From assembly GCA_964632945.1 (NCBI GenBank), contig CAZWCX010000015.1, positions 16,822-80,821 of the forward strand: a stretch of 64,000 nucleotides of DNA, in the 5' to 3' direction. Positions 43,507-50,700 of the stretch are shown here, piece by piece. Made by a program: the position numbers and the translations under genes. Source of the stretch: CAZWCX01 sp964632945 (lineage in GTDB: Bacteria; Planctomycetota; MHYJ01; WSZJ01; CAZWCX01). Below the pieces are notes generated by a model, which ran no database searches, had not been told where the DNA came from, and worked only from the letters and a program-made list of their open reading frames with translations. Position 1 is the first letter of the stretch, and every line of letters starts with the position of its first letter.

Positions 43507-46146
43507 ATGCCCCATCGCGTCGCCGCCGCCCTGTCCGCCGTCCTCTTCCTGCTTCTGGCGCCGTCGCTCGGGGCCGATCGCAACGCCGCCATCCGTCTGG
43601 TGGCCGAGGGGGACGCCCTCTACCAACGGCGCGATTTCGACGGCGCGATCGCCGCCTACACCCGCGCCATCGAGGCCGATCCCGAGTACGGGACCGCCTG
43701 GGGCCGGCGCGGGGTGGCGAAGCGCATCGCCACCCGCTTCGACGCCGCCCTCGAGGACCTCACCAACGCGATCGCCCTCGACCCGGGCACCGCCGAATGG
43801 CGCTTGCAGCGCATCCAGAACTACATGAGCCTCGACCGCACGCAGGAGGCGGTGGAGGACAGCGCCGACCTCCTGCGCGTCGCCCCCAACGACCCCAGCG
43901 CCCTCACCCTCCACGGCTGGGCTTTGGTCAAGTCGGGCGAAGTCGATCAGGGTCTCGAGCTCCAGACGCGCGCCCTGCAACTTGCCGGCAACAACGCCAA
44001 TCTGCGCATCCGCGCGGAGGCGTTCATGCTCAAGGCCGATTGGAACGCCCTGCTCGAGGAGATGGACCAGGCCCTCGCAGGCGGAAACCCGAACTTGGGC
44101 ATCCATTACAACCGGACCATGGCGCTGGTCGAACTGGGCCGCTGGGACGACGCCGCCCAGGCGGTGAAGCTCGCGGAAAGCAAGTCCCGCGGCACGGTCC
44201 TCTACATGTCCCGGGTCTACCTGACCGCCACGCCCCAAGCGGGCGCGCACCATGCCCCGGACCAGGCGCTCAAGGATGCGGAGTCCGCCGGCGGGACCAC
44301 GACGGAGTCGCTGGTCCTGAACGGCTACGCCCGCGCCCTCTTCCTCACCGGCCACGTCCATCGCTGCATGGAGCTCCTTGCCGCCAAGGGGCGGCGGACG
44401 AATTTCGAAACCCTTTTCTGGCTCGGCGCCTCGTACTGGAAACTCGGCCGACTCGCCGAGGCGCGACAGGCCTTGTCGGATGCGCGCCGCCTGAATCCGT
44501 ATCTGCTCAAGCACGCTGCCCGCGTCGACGGGCTGGCCGAGTTCGCGGCCGCCATCGACCACACGCTCGCCCGGGAGGCCGAGGGCGGGGCGGATCGCGA
44601 GCGCCTGGGTCACGAACGGGCGACGCACCTGCTCACGGTCGCGGAAATCGAGACCCTCGTGCGCGCGTACCGCTTCGACCGCGCGGCCGCGGAATACGCC
44701 TCCCTGGTCGGGGAGCTGGCCTCGTCGGTGCGTAAGGCCGAAGCGGAGGCCCGTCGCGCCGAGATCCTGGGGATGGCCAAAGCGCACGCGCGGCTGATCG
44801 CCGCCGCCAATGCGTCGGGCGGGACGCCGCTCAAGACGAAGGTGGGGAAGCTGGACCTCACGATCCAGAAGGCGACCGGGACGGACTTCGAGTTCACCCT
44901 GCCCGGCGGGTCGGGTTCGTTCCCGTGGAAGTCGCTCCAAACCGCCGCCTACTGCGCGCTCGCCGAAAAGACCCCGTTGGCGCCCGAGGAACGCCTGGGG
45001 CTCGGTTGCCTCGCCTGGGAGGCGGGCGATCGAGCGTTGGCGATCCGCCTCCTCGAGGAAGCGGTGAAGAAGGCCCCGGCGCTGAAGCAGGCTCGAGACG
45101 GGTTCGTCGCCCGCCAGCGCGGCGTGCCCGTCCCCGCCGCGGGCTTCGTCGCGTACAAGGCCTCGTACGTGACCCCCGCAGAGAAGGCAAACCTGGAAAA
45201 GGGTCTCGTCGCGTGGCAGGGCCAGTGGGTGACCGCCAAGGACAAGGAGATGCTGGCCAAGGGGATGGTCCAGGTCGCGGGCAAGTGGATGCCCGGGGAA
45301 GACGCGGACCTCCTCCGGCGCGGGTTCGTGAAGTACAAGGGGAAGTGGGTGAGCCGCGAGGAATACGACGACCTCCGCAGCGGCTGGGCGGACGCCTTCA
45401 CGGAAGAGACCGCGCACTACCGGATCAAGACCAACCAGAGCGAGGCGTTCGCGAAGGACCTCGCCGTCCTCGCCGAGGTCGCTTACGGGGAGTTCAAGAC
45501 CTACTACGGCGGCGCCGAACCGAAGCTGCCGGGCAGCGAAAAGATGACGCTCTGGGCGTTCAAGGCCTTCGAGGACTATCGTCGCCACTGCGTCGAGACC
45601 AAGGCCGAGGATCACTTGAACGCGGCCGGGTTCGCGCGCTCGGACTCGAATGTGGTGGTCGGCTGGAACAAGACGATGAACGAGCGTCAGTTCCTCGAGA
45701 CGATGGTGCACGAGGCGGCGCACCTGTACTACTACCGGGTGGCGGGGTCCGCCCGGCCGGCCTCCTGGTTCGCGGAAGCGATGGCGACCTACTTCGAGGG
45801 CTTCGCGTGGGACGGCAAGTCGTACCGCTTCTCGTTCGTGAGCGAGAGCCGGCTTCCATTCGTGCGCGATGCGATGAAGCGCGGCCAGCACATCCCCTTG
45901 GCCGAGATGCTCGGCGGGGACGCCCTCACGCTGATCAACTCGGATCCGTCCAAAGCGCTGCTCTTCTATGCCCAGTGCTGGGCGCTCAATTATTTTCTGT
46001 CGCAGACCGACCGGCGCGAGTACCGGGCGGCGTACGAGGAGTACCGCCGTTCGATCGACCGGGGCGGGACGGATCCACTGGCGAAGTTCATTCCGGACCT
46101 CGCCCGGTTGGAGAAGGACTGGGTGCGGTTCGTCGGCGGGCTCTGA
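43507..46146 (+). CDS. Secreted TPR protein with peptidase-MA (DUF1570-like) zincin domain
   Basis: The 879-residue protein has a signal peptide (VAAALSAVLFLLLAPSLGA), then TPR units to about residue 370 (GDALYQRRDFDGAIAAYTRAI) and a helical region. Four contiguous 20-residue repeats occupy 546-625. A C-terminal gluzincin domain from about 635 carries the zinc site HEAAHLYYY (H735, E736, H739) and the downstream glutamate in SWFAEAMATYFEG. AGGAGG lies nine bases before ATG 43507. Its C terminus (LLFYAQCWALNYFL...LEKDWVRFVGGL) is complete. It should be an exported peptidase of unknown target. A relative's fragment follows. Confidence 0.8.
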   Translation: MPHRVAAALSAVLFLLLAPSLGADRNAAIRLVAEGDALYQRRDFDGAIAAYTRAIEADPEYGTAWGRRGVAKRIATRFDAALEDLTNAIALDPGTAEWRLQRIQNYMSLDRTQEAVEDSADLLRVAPNDPSALTLHGWALVKSGEVDQGLELQTRALQLAGNNANLRIRAEAFMLKADWNALLEEMDQALAGGNPNLGIHYNRTMALVELGRWDDAAQAVKLAESKSRGTVLYMSRVYLTATPQAGAHHAPDQALKDAESAGGTTTESLVLNGYARALFLTGHVHRCMELLAAKGRRTNFETLFWLGASYWKLGRLAEARQALSDARRLNPYLLKHAARVDGLAEFAAAIDHTLAREAEGGADRERLGHERATHLLTVAEIETLVRAYRFDRAAAEYASLVGELASSVRKAEAEARRAEILGMAKAHARLIAAANASGGTPLKTKVGKLDLTIQKATGTDFEFTLPGGSGSFPWKSLQTAAYCALAEKTPLAPEERLGLGCLAWEAGDRALAIRLLEEAVKKAPALKQARDGFVARQRGVPVPAAGFVAYKASYVTPAEKANLEKGLVAWQGQWVTAKDKEMLAKGMVQVAGKWMPGEDADLLRRGFVKYKGKWVSREEYDDLRSGWADAFTEETAHYRIKTNQSEAFAKDLAVLAEVAYGEFKTYYGGAEPKLPGSEKMTLWAFKAFEDYRRHCVETKAEDHLNAAGFARSDSNVVVGWNKTMNERQFLETMVHEAAHLYYYRVAGSARPASWFAEAMATYFEGFAWDGKSYRFSFVSESRLPFVRDAMKRGQHIPLAEMLGGDALTLINSDPSKALLFYAQCWALNYFLSQTDRREYRAAYEEYRRSIDRGGTDPLAKFIPDLARLEKDWVRFVGGL
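45142..45381 (+). repeat. Four 60-base in-frame repeats encoding 20-residue units
   Basis: The units begin GFVAYKASYV, GLVAWQGQWV, GMVQVAGKWM and GFVKYKGKWV, each exactly 20 codons, with consensus G-hydrophobic-V-x-(Y/W)-x-G-K-W-V then an acidic helix ending in L-(E/R)-(K/R). They diverge enough at DNA level that recent duplication is unlikely. Confidence 0.85.
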
Positions 46147-46208
46147 GCGGAGCGTTCGGGCAAACGCCCGGCGGGGAACTGGGCGGACTGGGCGCGGGCC
46201 AGGGGGGC

Positions 46209-46436
46209 GTGGACGGGAAGGTGAATCTGTTCTACGTACAGCGCCTGGCGGTCATGGAATGGCTCGACTCCGTGGGCGGAGCCAAGCTGATTCGCGGCAT
46301 CGCGGAAGATCTTCGCGCCGGGACGAAGACGGCGGACAGCCTGAAGAAGCGCCTCCCCCAGGACCTGGCGGCCAAGGGCGTCGAGGGGTGGGAGTCGGCC
46401 TGGGTGGAGTGGGTGAAGAGCACCTACTCGTGGGGC
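46209..46436 (+). pseudogene. C-terminal fragment of a second peptidase-MA protein
   Basis: In a frame different from the intact gene upstream, bases 46209-46436 encode VDGKVNLFYVQRLAVMEWL, then GGAKLIRGIAEDLRAGTKT and ESAWVEWVKSTY. This matches in layout the C terminus of the upstream zincin (LLFYAQCWALNYFL...DWVRFVGGL). There is no start, no catalytic site and no proper stop before it runs antisense into the thiamine gene. It looks like the leftover of a tandem paralogue after deletion. Confidence 0.6.
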
Positions 46437-46504
46437 GTCCATCCGGGCGCCTTGCCGGGCGCGAAAGTCGCCTCGGCCGAATCCGGGATCTCGGGCGGGA
46501 AGAC

Positions 46505-47620
46505 TCACCGGGTCCGGCGGGCCGCAGCGGCGGGGCGGCGCAGGGCGCGCAGGAGGTTGCGCGCGGCCGCGGCGGGATCCGCCGCCGCGATCACCCCGGC
46601 GCAGACGGCGATCCGGCGCGCGCCGGCGCGGGCGACCCGGGAGACGTTTTCCGGCGTGATCCCGCCGATGGCGACGAACGGCAGGTCCGCCGACCGGGCG
46701 ATTCGACGCACGGACTCGAGGCCGGTGGCGCGCAGGACGGGCGGGCGGATGGGCCCGCCTTCCAGGTGCCGGAACTTCGTGGCGGCGGAGAAGACCGGCC
46801 CCATCGACACGTAATCGGCGCCTTCCGCGCGCGCGCGTCGGGCCTGGGCGAGGGTGTGGCAGGTTGCGCCCAGCAGGGCCTCGGGACCGAGCAGGGCGCG
46901 CGCCGTCGCGAGCGGCAGGTCGTCCGGTCCCAGGTGGACCCCGTGGGCGCCGGCGGCGAGCGCGACGTCGACGCGGTCGTCGACCAGGAAGAGGGCGCCG
47001 GAGCGTTCCGCCAACCGTCGCAGGCGCGTCGCGAGGGGCAGAAACTCCCGGTCCGGGAGTTCCTTCTCGCGCAATTGGATCGCCGCGGCGCCGCCGTCCA
47101 GGGCGCGTTGCACGGCGCGCTCGAGCGGCCCGCGCGATACCGCCCGGGTGGCCAGGACGTAGAGGCACGGGTCGGGCAGCGCGCGCGCGGGCGGGAGCGT
47201 TGCGGACAACCGCTGCTCGATCGTGTAGGCGTCGAAGCGGGCCTTCTGGATCGCGGCGGCGGGGCGGTCCGCTCCCAGCGTCCGGGCGCTCTCCTCGAGG
47301 ACGCGCGTTGCCTCCTGCAGCCGGCGCGCGTTCGCCGCCACCAGGTCGCGCAGGGAGGCGCGAGCCGTGCGCGCCCCCCGTCCGCCGTAGTCCTCCCGGC
47401 CCACATCCTGGTCGCTCGCCCGCGCCGCCAGCCGCGTCGCCGCGCCGGGCAGCGCGCGCACGGCCGCTTCCAGCCCGTGCCGGATCGCGCGCAACCGGCC
47501 GGCGAGGGCGGCGTCGTTCAGGGCGAACCGCGCCACGTCCTCCAGGACGCGCGCCCCCTCGCGCGCGCGGTTGGCGTTGGCGTCGATCAGTCGCGTCAAC
47601 GACACGTTCATGCGGCTCAT
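46505..47620 (-). CDS. thiE: ThiD2-ThiE fusion (HMP-P kinase / thiamine-phosphate synthase)
   Basis: The 371-residue protein has two parts. Residues 8-145 match the ThiD2 type (LTRLIDANANRAREGARVLEDVARF, DVGREDYGG, ANARRLQEATRVLEESART), reported as an alternative hydroxymethylpyrimidine-phosphate kinase often fused to ThiE. Residues from about 165 form the ThiE TIM barrel: AIQLREKELPDREFLPLA, FLVDDRVDVALAAGAHGVHLGPDDLP, YVSMGPVFSAATK and PFVAIGGITPENV, with diphosphate-binding residues intact. The fusion would make HMP-PP and join it to the thiazole phosphate. ATG 47620 or 47611 could start it. No other thi gene is near. Confidence 0.9.
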   Translation of the reverse strand: MSRMNVSLTRLIDANANRAREGARVLEDVARFALNDAALAGRLRAIRHGLEAAVRALPGAATRLAARASDQDVGREDYGGRGARTARASLRDLVAANARRLQEATRVLEESARTLGADRPAAAIQKARFDAYTIEQRLSATLPPARALPDPCLYVLATRAVSRGPLERAVQRALDGGAAAIQLREKELPDREFLPLATRLRRLAERSGALFLVDDRVDVALAAGAHGVHLGPDDLPLATARALLGPEALLGATCHTLAQARRARAEGADYVSMGPVFSAATKFRHLEGGPIRPPVLRATGLESVRRIARSADLPFVAIGGITPENVSRVARAGARRIAVCAGVIAAADPAAAARNLLRALRRPAAAARRTR

Positions 47621-47705
47621 CTTGTCTCGCTGGGGCCGACCGGCGCCGTGGACCGAGTCTCCCGGGTCGACCCGCTCCCCGACGGCACCCGTGACCGGGC
47701 GCGGA

Positions 47706-50700
47706 CTACCGCGCCAGACCCCACTTCTTGCGCTTCTCCCACAGCGTCTTGCGGCTGATCCCCAGGTACTCCGCGACCTCCGTGTCGCTCAGATGGTCTT
47801 GATGGTCGAGGATGAATCGTCGCGTGTACTCCTCGATCGACAGGTATTGCGGCGACGACGCCGCCGACTCCCTGGCCTTGTTGCGGTCCATGTTGGGCAG
47901 TTTTTCGACGAAGTGCTGCGCGGTGAGCATGACGTCGTCGGTCAGGCTGGCGACTCCGGTCAGGATGTTCTTCAGCTCGCGGATGTTCCCCGGCCACTCG
48001 TAGTCGCGCAGGAGCGCCAGCCCGCTCGCGTCCACTTTCTTGAGCGTGGTTTTGCTCTCCAGCGCGAAGCGCTCCAACATGTGCTCCACCAGTTGCGGCA
48101 GGTCTTCCTTGCGCTCGCGCAGCGGCGGCAGTTTCACCTGGAAGACGTTGAGCCGGTAGTAGAGATCTTCCCGGAACAGGTTTTCCTTGGTCAACTGGAA
48201 CAGGTCCTTGTTGGAGGCGGCGATGATCCGCACGTCCACCTTGATGACGTCCTTCCCCCCCACGCGGCGCAACTCCCCGCTCTCGAGCACGCGCAGCAGC
48301 TTCTTCTGCATCTCCACGCTCATGTCGCCGATTTCGTCGAGGAACAGCGTGCCCTGGTGGGCGACCTCGAACAGTCCCTTGCGGTCCTTGTCGGCCCCGG
48401 TGAAGGCGCCGCGCACGTAGCCGAAGAGTTCGCTCTCCAGCAGCGTTTCGGTGATGGCGGCGCAGTTCTCCGCCGCGAACTGGTTCAGCTTGCGCGGGCC
48501 GTTGAAGTGGATGGCGCGCGCGACCAGTTCCTTGCCCGTACCGCTCTCGCCATGGATGACCACGGGCAGCGTGCTGGTGGTCACGCGGTCCAGCAGCGCG
48601 AACACTTCCTTCATGCGCGGGCTGCGTCCGACGATGTTGTCGTAGGTGTACTTGAGGCCGAGTTCCCGCACCCGATGGTCGAGTTCCTCGCGGACGTGCG
48701 AGAGTTCCTCCTGCTGGTCGTGGACCTTGAGTTCGAGCTTCTGGTTCGCTTCCTGGAGCTTGCGGTTGAGTTCCTCGACTTCGGCCTTGGATGTCGCCAG
48801 TTCCTTCTGTTTCTGCAGGTTTTCCGAGTAGAGGCGGGCGTTGTCCATGGCGATGGCCGCCTGGTCGCTGAATGCCTCGAGCAGTTCCCGGTCCTTTTCG
48901 GTGAAGAATCCGCGGGCGGCGCGGTTCTCGATGTAACAGGCGCCGAGGATCTTGTCCTTGACGCGCAGGGGGACGCACAGGACCGAGGCGAGGTGGAGGT
49001 CGCGCACGCTTTCGGCGAGGTTGAAGCGCGAGTCCTGGGTCGCGTCCGAGGTCAGGACGGCGCGTCCGCTGCGGGCGACTTCCTCGGCGATCGAGCGGCT
49101 CATCTGTTGCTCCGGCTGGTCGACGCCGAGCTTTTCGAAGTTGCGCGCGACCGCGATGTCCATCGCGCCGGCCTGGGCGAGGCGCATGATGAAGCCCTTC
49201 TCCGCCTTGGTCAATTCCACCGCCGCGTCGATGATGAACTCGAGCAGGCGCGACAGGTCGAGCTCGGAGTTGAGCTTCTTGTTGATGTCCATGAGCTTGA
49301 CCAGATTCTTGTTCTCCTCTTTGAGGAGGTTGATGGCGACCTGGAGCCGTTTGCGAGTGGAGTCGATTTCGGAGAGGTCTTCTCGGTGATCCATGGTTTC
49401 GCCTTTCACGGCTTGACGGATGACGAAGGTGGCCAGTTCCTCGGGGAGGCGACCGCGTCCCTGCAGGTGCAGGAAGCGAGGCCAGGCCCGTCGGCGTCGG
49501 CCGACGGAGGCGAAGCGGTCGCGCATGAGCACGGGAATGGCGTCGGCCGCTGCGTGGAGGATTTCGAGGCTGCGGACGTCCTGCTCCTCCGCCGCCGCGG
49601 CGCGCCCGGTCGCCTCGAGGGCGCGGGCCAGGAGGAAGCGCGCTTCCCACTCCAGGTCGGGGGACTCCCCGCGCGGCAGGAGAGCGAGCGCCTCTTCGTG
49701 CCGGGCGACCGCGTCGGCGGGGGCCGAGGCGCGTCCGCGCAGCAGGGCGAGAAGGACGAGAAACGTCGGGGGCGGAGAGCCCTCGTAGTCGGATTCGGCC
49801 TGGGCGCAGAGGGCGCGCGCGGCGGCGGGGTCCCCCCGTTCCAGGGCGAGTTCGGCGCGGTGCAGGCGCACGCGGGCGAGATCGGCGCCGCAGCGAAGGT
49901 CGAGGTACATCGTCTCTGCCGTCTTGAACGCGCGGTCGGCCGCGGCCCACTCTCCGAGCGAGGACGCGATCTCCCCCTCGGCGGAATGCAGCATCGCCTG
50001 CTCGCGCCGGAGGGAAAGTCGGTCGGAGAGTTCGCGCGCCCGGGTCAGTTCGCCGTTGGCGCGCACGAGGTCGCCGCAATAGGTGTAGAGCCCGACCAGG
50101 TTGGTCAGGCACAGCGCCTCCCCTTGGAGATCGCCGCTGCGCCGGTAGAGGTCCAGGCAGCGGTCCCAGGAGCGCAAGGCGTCCGCGATCCGTCCGCGCG
50201 AGAACTCGATGTTGCCGACGTTGAGCAGGATGTTGCCGATCCCATGGGTCATGCCGATCTCCTCGCGCAGCGCGAGGCTCTTGCGGAAATACTCCATGGC
50301 GGCGTCGTTGTCGCCGGTTTCGTGGGAGATCACCCCGAGGTTGCCGAGGGCCAGGACGACTCCCCAGCGGTCGCCGGTGCGCTCGCGCAGGGCGAGCACC
50401 CGCTTTTGCTCCTCGAGGGCCTTGCGGTGATGGCCCGTGTAACCGTAGAGCGCGGCGAGATTGTTGAGCGCGTTGCCGAGTCCATGAACGTCATCGTGGC
50501 GCTCGCAGATCTCGAGGGCGCGCTCGAGATGCTGTTTGCTGCGATCGTAGATCCCCATATGCAGATGGGCGACGCCGAGCACGTTGTAGAGCGCCCCCTG
50601 GAGGGGCTCGTCGCCGATGCGGGCGGCGAGCTCCAGCCCGCGCTCGCATTCCTCGATCCCCTCGCGGCACTGGCCGCGCTGCACGCGGAGCCAGGCCCGC

